Source: Nocardia sp. (GTDB lineage Bacteria; Actinomycetota; Actinomycetes; Mycobacteriales; Mycobacteriaceae). Taken from it: a stretch of DNA of 33,327 nucleotides. Shown piece by piece: positions 8,950-16,197 of the stretch (the stretch's first letter is position 1; every line of letters begins with the position of its first letter). The DNA is taken from NCBI GenBank assembly GCA_014360565.1, contig JACIXH010000034.1, forward strand, positions 1-33,327, in the 5' to 3' direction. The position numbers and the translations under genes are program-made. Below the pieces are notes generated by a model. It saw only the letters and a list, made by a program, of their open reading frames with translations. It did not search any database and was not told the DNA's origin.

Positions 8950-9726
8950 ATGTCTCCCACTGCACAGGAACTCACCGAAAAAGAAGCCGTCTCCGACGCC
9001 AAGAAGTGGGCGGCTGAGGGACTCGGGACATTCGTTCTCGTGATCGGCGGTGTCGGTACCGCGGTTCTGGCCGGTGACCGGGTGGGAGCGCTCGGTATCG
9101 CACTCGCCTTCGGGCTGACATTGATGTTTCTCGTGTACGCGATCGGGCCGATCTCGGGCTGCCACGTGAATCCGGCCGTCACGGCCGGTCAGCTGTTGCT
9201 CGGCCGATTATCCGCGATGAGCGCGGCCGGATACGTCGTCGCCCAGCTGATCGGGGCGTTCCTGGCCGGGCTCGTGCTGTTCGCGCTGGCCAAGAACCTG
9301 CCCGCCTACGATCGGCCCGTCGACGGGCTCGGCGCCAACGGCTGGGGCGCGCACAGCCCATCGGCGGTGACCGGCCCGCTGGGCGAGGTCGTGGTGCAGA
9401 ACGGGTACGGGATAGTGGCCATGATCATCATCGAGGTGATGCTCACCGCGCTGCTGGTGTTCGTCGTGCTCGCCTCCACCGACCAGATCTCCGATGTGCC
9501 GATGGCGGGCCTGTCGATCGGCGTCACGCTCGCGGTGATCCACCTGATCTCGATCCCGGTCGACAACACCTCGGTCAACCCGGCGCGCAGCCTCGGCGTC
9601 GCGCCGTACCAGGACGGGGCGATGGGGCAGATATGGGCCTTCATCGTGTTCCCGCTGATCGGCGGGGCGCTGGGTGCACTGCTCTACGGCTTGATCTTCG
9701 GCCGGTCCAAGGACGTGCACTCCTAG
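8950..9726 (+). CDS. aqpZ: Aquaporin Z-like MIP channel
   Basis: Water (possibly glycerol) channel of the MIP family in the inner membrane. The 258 residues contain six hydrophobic helices and both NPA boxes, GCHVNPAVTAGQ (about residues 71-82) and NTSVNPARS (about 207-215), the second followed by the selectivity-filter arginine. Features fit the AqpZ-type water channels. The N-terminus has an extra 20 polar residues. I prefer the ATG at 8950, preceded five bases upstream by AGGTGA; in-frame GTG 8941 and ATG 8944 overlap that ribosome site. Transcribed alone, with a strong shared terminator after it. Confidence 0.92.
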   Translation: MSPTAQELTEKEAVSDAKKWAAEGLGTFVLVIGGVGTAVLAGDRVGALGIALAFGLTLMFLVYAIGPISGCHVNPAVTAGQLLLGRLSAMSAAGYVVAQLIGAFLAGLVLFALAKNLPAYDRPVDGLGANGWGAHSPSAVTGPLGEVVVQNGYGIVAMIIIEVMLTALLVFVVLASTDQISDVPMAGLSIGVTLAVIHLISIPVDNTSVNPARSLGVAPYQDGAMGQIWAFIVFPLIGGALGALLYGLIFGRSKDVHS

Positions 9727-9737
9727 CTCCGAACCAA

Positions 9738-9774
9738 TCGAACCCCGATCCGGTGTACCCGGGTCGGGGTTCGA
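9738..9774. terminator. Bidirectional terminator between convergent genes
   Basis: A perfect 11-bp inverted repeat, TCGAACCCCGA and its complement, with further pairing inside the arms, lies between the aquaporin stop (9726) and the PemK-like stop (9782). It can form in either transcript; T runs are weak on both sides. Confidence 0.7.
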
Positions 9775-9781
9775 CGGTCTT

Positions 9782-10333
9782 TCAGCTCCAGCTGTACTCG
9801 GCGACCAACCGGTGCGCGACAAGATCGAAGGTCTTGCGCTCGACGATCGCGCCCTCGCGCCGGATGCCGTCCTCGGGCACGTCGAGCACCCGATCGAGGC
9901 GAACCCAGCTCGGCCTGCCGTCGTGATCCCACGGTCCGGTGCCGATTCCCACCCAGTTGTGGTCGTGTGCGCGGTCGGCTTTGGACGAGAGCATCAGTCC
10001 GAGCAGGGTCTTGCGGTCGCGCCCGACCACCAGCACCGGCCGGTCCTTGCCATTGGTCGGGTCTTCTTCGAACGGCACCCAGGTCCACACGATCTCGCCG
10101 GGATCGGCGCGCCCGTCGAGCTGCGGGCAGTACACGACCTGGCGGGCGCGGTGGGCGGTCGGCACGGGGGTCGAGGCCGTGGGGCGTACCGCGACGGCGG
10201 GTCCGGGCTTGGTCGCTAGCGCGTCCACCAGCTTCTCGAGCAGTCGCGGCCCCTGCTTGCGCACGATTTTGGGGCCCTGCTCCTTGGCGATGACGCCGAG
10301 CTGCTTGCCGAGACTGTTCCAACTGCTGGCCAT
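9782..10333 (-). CDS. PemK/MazF-fold protein next to lepA
   Basis: A 183-residue protein with a C-terminal PemK/MazF-like domain: GEIVWTWVPFEEDPTNGKDRPVLVVGR (about 78-104) is the typical start of the fold, and the C-terminus ends in a strand LVAHRLVAEYSW. Classical MazF toxins cut mRNA, but this protein has an 80-residue basic N-terminal extension, no antitoxin gene beside it, and a fixed place opposite lepA as I recall in mycobacteria. I therefore treat it as a conserved housekeeping member of the fold, not as half of a toxin-antitoxin pair. The ATG at 10333 starts MASSWNSLGKQL. Confidence 0.8.
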   Translation of the reverse strand: MASSWNSLGKQLGVIAKEQGPKIVRKQGPRLLEKLVDALATKPGPAVAVRPTASTPVPTAHRARQVVYCPQLDGRADPGEIVWTWVPFEEDPTNGKDRPVLVVGRDRKTLLGLMLSSKADRAHDHNWVGIGTGPWDHDGRPSWVRLDRVLDVPEDGIRREGAIVERKTFDLVAHRLVAEYSWS

Positions 10334-10496
10334 GCAGTGAAATATAACGCCGACTCACCCGTGGAGTGCACCGGTGCGCGGGCACGGGTTCGGGCGAAAT
10401 GCGGCGTCGACGCATGCTCGGACGCACCGGTGGCAAGCGAGGGGTCCCGTGCATGGGACGATGGGGCCAGTTCGCCTATACCCCGCGAGGAGTGGA

Positions 10497-10592
10497 GTGG
10501 CTTCCAGTTTTGTCGATACAACGTTCACCGATCCGTCCAGGATCCGGAACTTCTGCATCATCGCGCAGAGGGATTCTCGGGTCGCCCGGTAG
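10497..10592 (+). pseudogene. lepA: lepA (elongation factor 4) 5' fragment cut by element insertion
   Basis: The first 23 codons of LepA, a ribosome-associated GTPase. From GTG 10497, with AGGAG four bases upstream, it reads MASSFVDTTFTDPSRIRNFC then IIA, the usual LepA N-terminus. The family continues HIDHGKSTLADR (the GTP-binding P-loop), but here the frame reads QRDSRVAR and stops at 10590-10592. Homology ends at about 10566-10568. The rest of lepA (nearly 600 codons) is not downstream in the window, so an insertion has separated it. The 31-residue product would have no GTPase activity. The other part should lie beyond the right edge. Confidence 0.88.
10554..10568. other. Left junction of the integrated element (candidate attL)
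   Basis: TGCATCATCGCGCA is the last sequence that fits lepA codons (Cys-Ile-Ile-Ala-His); everything after it is foreign. The true crossover core must lie within or just before this stretch. I cannot define it more closely because the right junction is not in the window. Confidence 0.6.
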
Positions 10593-11288
10593 GGCTGGGT
10601 TTGGCCTGGTAGTCGCCTATTTTTCATACTTCCCAACGCTTCCCGGCGCGACCTGGTGTTTCCCGTGGTGTTGTGTTGGGCGATGGGATGAGAATGGGAT
10701 GAGATCGGCTGCAGGCTTGCCCGAGCGGCGAGCTGGCGCCGCGACATGTAGCACCTGGACTCGTCGGCGTGTCGCAACCCGACACGCCGACGAGTTTTCC
10801 AGGTCGGCAATCTTGTAGCTACCTCAGGCTCGGTCGGCCGAATCGGCGGGAACTACGAGGGTTGTCTTCGCCTGCCTGGATCGTTGAGGTCGCGATCCGC
10901 CCCTCTCGGGCTGCTGGCTGATGGGGCGGCTCGAGCACTGATGTCTACTCAAGCTGTCCGTCGGAGTACTGCAGTGCGTCCAGGCCTTCCTCTGCCTTGG
11001 ACATCAGTTCCTCCCGCGCTGAACTGGCCTTGAACACGGCGCCTGGGTGTGGAACCGGCTGCCATTCGATTCCACGGGGGCACACAGGCTGAGGATGTGC
11101 TCCTCTGCCACTCGGGACATGGGGCGACACGCTACATCTGGTGGACCGAGCAAGTAGTCGAGATGGCAGTGGTGCCCCAGGCTCTGCCGCCCGCTCGGAC
11201 GGTTACCGCGGCGTCGAACCATTTGGTGTGGTCGTGAACGGAAGGCTCGCGCCGGGGACGTGTCGATGCGGCCGTTGCGCCGGCATCG
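10593..11288. other. Left end of the element, no convincing intact gene
   Basis: Roughly 700 bases with somewhat lower GC near 10600-10700. It holds a long inverted repeat (10753-10804). On the minus strand between about 11220 and 10945 two frames carry coding-like stretches, LDYLLGPPDVACRPMSRVAE and then AVFKASSAREELMSKAEEGL, ending at 10945; together they could be a frameshifted remnant of one gene. No integrase or excisionase is recognisable here. Confidence 0.45.
10753..10804. terminator. Long inverted repeat near the element's left end
   Basis: CTCGTCGGCGTGTCG (10760-10774) and its exact complement (10780-10794) enclose CAACC, followed by TTTT. Seven more bases (ACCTGGA / TCCAGGT) pair outside it. 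The T run suits a plus-strand terminator that would insulate the element from lepA promoter read-through; a structural role at the element end is also possible. Confidence 0.6.
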
Positions 11289-12173
11289 CTAAACCACGCG
11301 CGGCCGTTCATACAGAACCCGGTGCGAGGTGGTCTCGGGTGGCAGTCCAGCAATCGCCCCATCCTCTGAAAGGCGGGCAAGGCTCAACACTCGGGAACGG
11401 TTCTTGAGAAATTTCCGCACCCCGAATTCCCCCCGGTACCCGGAGGGGTGCCGGGCGCCGTTCATCTCAGCGAGGAAGACGGACCCGGACAGCGCGTAAC
11501 CACCAGCGGCCTCAAAGACTGCCCCGTTCTCAATGAAGCTCACGGCCAAGTCGACATCGCTCACACGCTGCCGATTTGGGTCCATCATCGAGCCGAACAG
11601 CACCACGCGATCAACGACTACCAAGTTCATCGGATCGGCTGTGGCTTGCCCCACTCGCTGTAGGAAGCCCGCAAGTGCCTTTTCCGCCGTGGCGCGGTGC
11701 ACGGGTGTCGTCGCGCTAGCATTCGCCAAAGCATAGGCTTTGCTCGTTGGGTGATATGTCGTCTCAACAATCTGTTCGTGATCACGGGTTTCGGGATTCC
11801 AGACTGAGACCGAGGTGGTTCCCTCCGCCTCCAGGTAATCCTGCTCGATCAGAACGTCGAACACAGCGGCAGGGTTCTTGAGATCCTTCGCTAGCGACCT
11901 TTCGTACCAGTGCCTATGGACGAACAGCTGGTTGCCCATCACTCGAAGGCAGTCGCGCACCTGTAGGTAGGTGTTTCCGGTGTGTTCGAATTCTGCCTGG
12001 CCGTCGATATTGATAGGTCCCCCCAGTCTGTGGTCGATCGAAGAAACTGTCGGTCGCCCTGGGGCGGGGTGAAACCGTCTTGTCCAGGAGCCTTGATTTT
12101 GCTGACTGCGCGGAGGCGCTGTCACCTGCTGTCGGGGTAAAAATGAGAGATTGCTACTCGGGAGGCTGAGCAT
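11289..12173 (-). CDS. Nucleotidyltransferase-domain protein
   Basis: A 294-residue protein with the DNA polymerase beta-type nucleotidyltransferase signature: VVLFGSMMDPNRQRVSDVDLAVSF (about residues 190-213), with the Gly-Ser at 194-195 and the metal-binding aspartates at 207 and 209. The N-terminal half (about 60-150) resembles a winged-helix region. Such proteins are common in mobile elements; relatives include MNT antitoxins, AbiE-type toxins and aminoglycoside nucleotidyltransferases. No HEPN partner or AbiEi-like gene is adjacent, so I assign no system. It begins 20 bases inside the end of the upstream HTH gene. The first 45 residues look atypical, so the real start may be later. Confidence 0.7.
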   Translation of the reverse strand: MLSLPSSNLSFLPRQQVTAPPRSQQNQGSWTRRFHPAPGRPTVSSIDHRLGGPINIDGQAEFEHTGNTYLQVRDCLRVMGNQLFVHRHWYERSLAKDLKNPAAVFDVLIEQDYLEAEGTTSVSVWNPETRDHEQIVETTYHPTSKAYALANASATTPVHRATAEKALAGFLQRVGQATADPMNLVVVDRVVLFGSMMDPNRQRVSDVDLAVSFIENGAVFEAAGGYALSGSVFLAEMNGARHPSGYRGEFGVRKFLKNRSRVLSLARLSEDGAIAGLPPETTSHRVLYERPRVV

Positions 12174-12663
12174 TGCGTGGGCGGGCCATGCCCATACCGC
12201 GTCGCTGGTTGAGCACCTCTACTACGCCTCGGGTGTGGAAGAGAGTGCGTGCGCCGCGGTCGGTGTGGTCAACCTGTTCGTTGAGGGTGTCGCGGTACTG
12301 GGTCACAGTTTTGCCGTCGACGCCGAGCAAACGGGCGATCGCGCCTAGGGTTCGGTATTCCTCAGGTTCGTCGGGCATGGGCAACGATGCAGGGCGCTTG
12401 GCGGCTTCCCAGCGTACTGCGAAGTCGTCTAGTTCGTCGCTGTCGTACTCAAGGGCTGGGGTGCCTGCGCCCAGACCTGTTCGTGAGCGGGGCTGTTTCG
12501 GCTTTGGGAAGTCAGGGTCGCCTACCCAGGTGTTGCGGATCGAGCCGTAGCTGCGTCCGTGTAGGGCGGCCCATTCCTTCAGTGTGATCAGTGTTCCCAC
12601 ACCCTGATTGTCGCCGGTCACTCCCGCAGGGCTCAAGCCGACGTCGGATACGGCGGGCACCAT
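12154..12663 (-). CDS. Double helix-turn-helix DNA-binding protein
   Basis: A 169-residue protein with two predicted helix-turn-helix regions: LITLKEWAALHGRSYGSIRN (about 26-45) followed by a proline-rich wing, and LGAIARLLGVDGKTVTQYRD (about 106-125) followed by the TLFHTRGVVEVL wing. This resembles excisionase- or phage-type regulators that read a DNA site with two small domains. The ATG at 12663 is preceded by AGAGGT. The longer open frame upstream is not protein-like. It overlaps the nucleotidyltransferase gene and probably regulates or aids the element, an inference from location only. Confidence 0.65.
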   Translation of the reverse strand: MVPAVSDVGLSPAGVTGDNQGVGTLITLKEWAALHGRSYGSIRNTWVGDPDFPKPKQPRSRTGLGAGTPALEYDSDELDDFAVRWEAAKRPASLPMPDEPEEYRTLGAIARLLGVDGKTVTQYRDTLNEQVDHTDRGARTLFHTRGVVEVLNQRRGMGMARPRNAQPPE

Positions 12664-13031
12664 GAATGACCTCTTTTCGAGGCGAGTAGCGGAGAGGGGC
12701 GCGCCGGACGGTACTGGGTTGCTAAACTCGTTCCTGCCCTTCCTTTTGCGAGTGGGGCACTTTCGGGCGGCCTGGCGTGTCCGAGCTGCGGTCTCGCGAT
12801 CGTGGCTTCGCCAAGCCGCCCGACCTCTGTCTGTGGCTCCCCGAAAACGGGGGTGAGGAGCACTTGTACTGAGCCTTCCCACTCGGCTGGCCGCGAGGCC
12901 GTGTGCACTCCGTTGGGATGGCTGCTGGTCACGTTGGCGATCGGAGGTCGGCTCGGGAAGTGGTTGCGCAAGTGGACGAAACGGAAGGGGGGCTTGGGGA
13001 GGACCGAGGGCGTCGGGCCCTCCCCAGCCGC
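12664..13031. other. Non-coding stretch with a degenerate leader copy
   Basis: No supportable gene. It contains the terminator after the methyltransferase (12991-13029) and, at 12747-12785, a degenerate copy of the repeated leader: TGCGAGTGGG, then 20 bases on GTGTCCGAG, with only weak pairing around it. On the minus strand the box is followed by a ribosome-site-like AAGGAAGGG, but no start codon stands at the expected distance. Confidence 0.45.
12991..13029 (-). terminator. Hairpin after the methyltransferase gene
   Basis: GGCTTGGGGAGG and CCTCCCCAGCC can pair with one bulged base, three bases after the methyltransferase stop on the minus strand. The T run is poor, so termination is plausible but not certain. 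Confidence 0.5.
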
Positions 13032-14711
13032 CTAAGCAGCCAGCCCGTAGCGGTCTAGTTCTTCGCCGGTGATGGCTTCCACCAGCGCGGAGATGAGGAT
13101 TTCGGCGGCGGGCGGGGTAACTGCGTTGCCGAGTTGCCGCACTCGCTGGCGTTTGTTGCCTAGGACGATGTAGTCGGAACGGAATGCCATGGCGTTCTGG
13201 ATTTCTTCTGGCTCCAGCATGCGGAAGCGCACGTTGTCGATGTCGCGTTCGGTGATCGTGTCGACGAGAGCGAACCGATCGCGGGTGGTGATGGCACCGA
13301 TCGGGTCCGCGACCGGGCGCGCGGTGCCGGTGCCGTAGTAGGGCAGCAGCATCGAGTTCCACAGCTGAGTTGACATCCCCGTCGGCGGAATGACCAGGCC
13401 GTGGTGGTTGCCGCTGGCGGTAACGGTGGCGAGCGGGTCGATCACGGCGCGTGCGTCCGAGGCGCCGCCGCGCATTTCGGCGATGAATGGCAAGAATGCC
13501 ACGGCAGTTTCGTTGCGGGTGGTCTGGGTGCGTAAAGGCTGTGAGGCCAGCTGGGCTTCTTTGCCGTCGCGGCCCTCCATCGGGACCATCAGCGGCGGTG
13601 GGACGACGAGGCCGTGGTTGGAGCCGTCGGCGACGATGGTGGACAGGGGCTCGTGCGGACCGATCGTGCGGGGCTGGTCTGAGCGCAGAAGTGAGAGAAA
13701 CGGCTGCGGGATCGCCAGGCCGTCGTTCTCACGGGTGGTGCGGGCGGCCATCGGTCCGGTGACCTGGGTGGCGTCGTCGCGCCAGGTACCTCCGGCGGGA
13801 ACCATCATCGGCATGGCCGAGGCGTAGCGGCGCATGCCGACGCGGATGCGCTCCATGGTCTTGTCGGCCAGGGGCTTGGCCCGGTCGCCGATGCATGTGC
13901 CCGGCAGGGTCCAGTCGATCGCGGCGGCTGCCGGAAGGACGGGCGGCTCGACGATCGAGTTGCGGCAGCTGACCCGTGGGCAGCGGTACACGTATTGGGT
14001 GCGGTAGCGGCCCATGTCGGCGTTGGGTTTCTTGAAGACCTGAAGGGCGTTGATCCATTCATCGCAGGCCACGCAAAAGGCTCGTGGGCGCAACCACTTG
14101 TTCCAGTTGGGCTCGCGGCCGAGCGTGAGATCCCAGTAGGCGACGTAGAGCCGGTCGCGGCTCTGCGGGGCTGCCGGGGTGCGGACCGGCTGGGCGTGGC
14201 TGGAGTTCAGGGCGATGATTTTGACTCCGTAGCCCAGGGCTCGGATCTCGCTGATCCAGCGGTTCCACTGGTCCCACTGGCGGACTTCGACCACGTTCTC
14301 CACGACTCCGGCGCGGACCCGGCCGCCGCGCTCGATGACGCCGCGCAAATACATCGGAACCTCTTCCATCAACGCACGTGAGCGGTCGGCTTCCTCGTCG
14401 CGCTGGAGGTCGAGTAGGTCGCCTTGCATGGTGTTGTGGAAGTCGCGCTTCTTGCCACGCGCCGAGGACCACTGGGGGCATTCCGGGCTGGCCCAGAACA
14501 GGTCGGCGGCAGGCCATTTCGCGACCTTCTCTTTGGCCTCTTCGGTGCTCAGGTCGCCGAGGAAGTGATCGGCTTCGGGGTAGTTGGCCATGTGGGTCTC
14601 GACAGCCTTGCCCCAGTGATTCGCCGCACGGGTGATGCGCACACCGGGCACCTTTGCCGCGCCCTGCGTAGAGCCGCCAGCGCCGCAAAACCAATCCATC
14701 AATTCGAGCAT
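13032..14711 (-). CDS. DNA (cytosine-5)-methyltransferase, orphan
   Basis: A 559-residue C5-cytosine DNA methyltransferase. Visible motifs are I (MDWFCGAGGST, residues 5-15), IV (WASPECPQWSSARGKK, about 73-88, catalytic Cys 79, with SPEC in place of the usual PPC), VI (ENV, 138-140), VIII (QSRDRLYV, 183-190) and X (GNAVTPPAAEIL near the C-terminus). Between VIII and X is a long region with a probable zinc ribbon (CVACDEW then CPRVSC) and several TTR/TTIVADGSNHG-like segments. No restriction enzyme gene is adjacent, so it probably acts as an anti-restriction or epigenetic enzyme for the element. The ATG at 14711 carries the repeated leader upstream with GAAGGGA as ribosome site. Confidence 0.88.
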   Translation of the reverse strand: MLELMDWFCGAGGSTQGAAKVPGVRITRAANHWGKAVETHMANYPEADHFLGDLSTEEAKEKVAKWPAADLFWASPECPQWSSARGKKRDFHNTMQGDLLDLQRDEEADRSRALMEEVPMYLRGVIERGGRVRAGVVENVVEVRQWDQWNRWISEIRALGYGVKIIALNSSHAQPVRTPAAPQSRDRLYVAYWDLTLGREPNWNKWLRPRAFCVACDEWINALQVFKKPNADMGRYRTQYVYRCPRVSCRNSIVEPPVLPAAAAIDWTLPGTCIGDRAKPLADKTMERIRVGMRRYASAMPMMVPAGGTWRDDATQVTGPMAARTTRENDGLAIPQPFLSLLRSDQPRTIGPHEPLSTIVADGSNHGLVVPPPLMVPMEGRDGKEAQLASQPLRTQTTRNETAVAFLPFIAEMRGGASDARAVIDPLATVTASGNHHGLVIPPTGMSTQLWNSMLLPYYGTGTARPVADPIGAITTRDRFALVDTITERDIDNVRFRMLEPEEIQNAMAFRSDYIVLGNKRQRVRQLGNAVTPPAAEILISALVEAITGEELDRYGLAA

Positions 14712-14730
14712 GGGAAATCCCTTCGTGACT

Positions 14731-14794
14731 TGCGAGTGGGGTCGAAGAGGGCGGGGTGTCCGGTCCCGCAAACTTCTATGTCATATATTACCCG
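14731..14794 (-). promoter_or_regulatory. Repeated 5' leader, copy upstream of the methyltransferase
   Basis: In transcript order (minus strand): the block CGGGTAATATATGACATAGA (14794-14775), a hairpin GCGGG / CCCGC with 9-nt loop ACCGGACAC (14769-14751), ten bases, the box CCCACTCGCA (14740-14731), then GAAGGGA and the ATG at 14711. The TAATAT inside the first block could be part of a -10 element. The same arrangement recurs at 25128-25190, 24497-24539 and 24673-24721. Confidence 0.7.
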
Positions 14795-14811
14795 TTAATT
14801 GGTTCGAGGTC

Positions 14812-15201
14812 AAGATTGTTGCACTGAAACCCACTGTGCAGCAGCAGATTTCAGCGGTGATCGCGTCGGGAATGAGTGCTCTTGGTTCTGGCTGTGGGGA
14901 CGTGAATGCGGTCGGCTGGGAGAGCAACTGATCGGCGGTGTCGAGCGCGGCGTCTGCGTGCCTGTGGTTTCAGTCAGTCGGCGCACAGGTGGGTCCTGGA
15001 CTGGGCTTCACGTCCCGGCTGTCGTACACTCCGCGTCGGAAAGCAATCAACCAGCGTCGAGCCTTCCGATACCCCAGAAAGCCCTCACCCGCCTGGCAGG
15101 TGAGGGCTTTTCTAGGTATCGCCCATGCCCGCGAACCTGCAGGGCTGCCCCCGACACGCGACTGCGGGTCGCCGCTGTCGTCGGGATCGGGCCCGAGGGC
15201 G
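14812..15201. other. Non-coding stretch between methyltransferase and operon end
   Basis: No convincing gene on either strand; the open plus-strand frames are arginine/proline-rich and lack ribosome sites. Its one clear structure is the inverted repeat at 15067-15121. Confidence 0.5.
15067..15121. terminator. Extended hairpin terminator
   Basis: AAAGCCCTCACC (15078-15089) pairs exactly with GGTGAGGGCTTT (15099-15110) around a 9-base loop, and CGATACC / GGTATCG pair outside a small internal loop. The A and T ends let it serve as a terminator in both directions. It lies downstream of the minus-strand biosynthetic operon and is the probable operon terminator. Confidence 0.7.
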
Positions 15202-15543
15202 TCAGAGTTCAAGGGTGGGGAGGATGTCGATCGGTCGTCGTGGCCAGGTTGGAATGGGGAGCCGAAACGCAGTGCGGCATGGCACTCCTCGGCCCTTGGT
15301 CGACATGCTGCACCGCAGGCTGCCGCCCACCTGCGGCTGTGGACCCTCGATGTAGAGCCGTTGCGGCGAACGTGAATCTTCGAACACGCCCACGCCTGTC
15401 CCGTCGGTGCGCGCCCGGCGAGCAGGCCGTCCGATCTGGATGAACAGAATTCGATGCCGTGCGAGCAGCGGGAGCACGACCTGGCTCACGTCACGGGCGG
15501 TGTCTTCCCACTCGTCGCCCATCATGGCGGTGACGATAACCAA
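15202..15543 (-). CDS. Possible hypothetical protein after the kinase
   Basis: A 113-residue open frame starting MVIVTAMMGDEWEDTARDVS. Its first 40 codons have strong G/C at third positions and read like a real helical N-terminus; the second half is less convincing and the C-terminus is Pro/Arg-rich. It lies 62 bases past the kinase stop and could be the last gene of the operon or a remnant. I do not recognise it. Confidence 0.3.
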   Translation of the reverse strand: MVIVTAMMGDEWEDTARDVSQVVLPLLARHRILFIQIGRPARRARTDGTGVGVFEDSRSPQRLYIEGPQPQVGGSLRCSMSTKGRGVPCRTAFRLPIPTWPRRPIDILPTLEL

Positions 15544-15605
15544 TTCCCTCAGATCGAGGTCGCGGCTTTCGGGCTCGAAGATCCAGCGAAGCTACGCCGC
15601 GACGA

Positions 15606-16196
15606 TCAGGCATTGCTCGGAGCCGGGTGGGCGGCGAACTGGGTGATCGCATCGAGGCTGGGCTGGTACCCATCGGTGGTGTCGACCACCAGTTCCGCGA
15701 CGTCCATACTCACCGGGACGAACGCGCCGACAGGTTGGCCACCAGCGGCGATCGCTGCGAGGAGACCCTGGTCGTTGTGGGCTTGTCGATGGGGATCGCT
15801 CTCCGCGCGGCGGGCGATGCGTTCATGCAGAACCGATTGCGGTGCGGTGCAGTGGATGATGCGGATCTCAGCGAGTTCGGCCAGCGGGATCAGGCCGGGA
15901 CGCCACAACCTATCCTGGAACGCTGCTTCTGCCACCGCGCTGACCCCGGCGCGGGCCAGCACGGTCAAGACGTCGAAGAAGGTGTGCAGTACGGGAATGT
16001 TGAGGTCGTCGTAATCGGTGTCGCGCGCCGGGGTAGCAAGGACCATGCCCTGTTTGATCTCATCGCGGATGATCGCTGGGACACCGATTTCCGTGGCGAG
16101 GGCGTGAGCGAGGGTGGATTTGCCCGATCCCGGAGGCCCGCTGACAACGACGAGCACTGGAAAATTCGGCGAATTGGCCATGACGAATTTTGGCAT
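15606..16196 (-). CDS. P-loop kinase-like ATPase of the biosynthetic operon
   Basis: A 196-residue nucleotide-binding protein. The Walker A motif is GPPGSGKST (residues 20-28), preceded by a hydrophobic strand VLVVVSG; VSAVAEAAFQD may hold a catalytic acidic residue and ERIARRAESDPHR resembles the arginine-rich lid of small-molecule kinases. A role phosphorylating a pathway intermediate or a resistance substrate is inferred from these features and its position as the seventh gene of the operon. The ATG at 16196 is one base past the methyltransferase stop; an in-frame ATG at 16181 is an alternative. Confidence 0.78.
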   Translation of the reverse strand: MPKFVMANSPNFPVLVVVSGPPGSGKSTLAHALATEIGVPAIIRDEIKQGMVLATPARDTDYDDLNIPVLHTFFDVLTVLARAGVSAVAEAAFQDRLWRPGLIPLAELAEIRIIHCTAPQSVLHERIARRAESDPHRQAHNDQGLLAAIAAGGQPVGAFVPVSMDVAELVVDTTDGYQPSLDAITQFAAHPAPSNA

Positions 16197-16197
16197 G

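Noticed and set aside
9782..10333. Toxin-antitoxin system built on the PemK-like protein
   Set aside because: No antitoxin gene on either side, a long basic extension, and a conserved chromosomal place next to lepA argue against an addiction module.
10753..10804. Terminal inverted repeat of an insertion sequence
   Set aside because: The two arms are five bases apart and no transposase gene is present in the window.
14799..15443. 214-residue plus-strand open frame
   Set aside because: It runs through the clear terminator hairpin at 15067-15121, has no ribosome site and an Arg/Cys-rich, domain-free translation.
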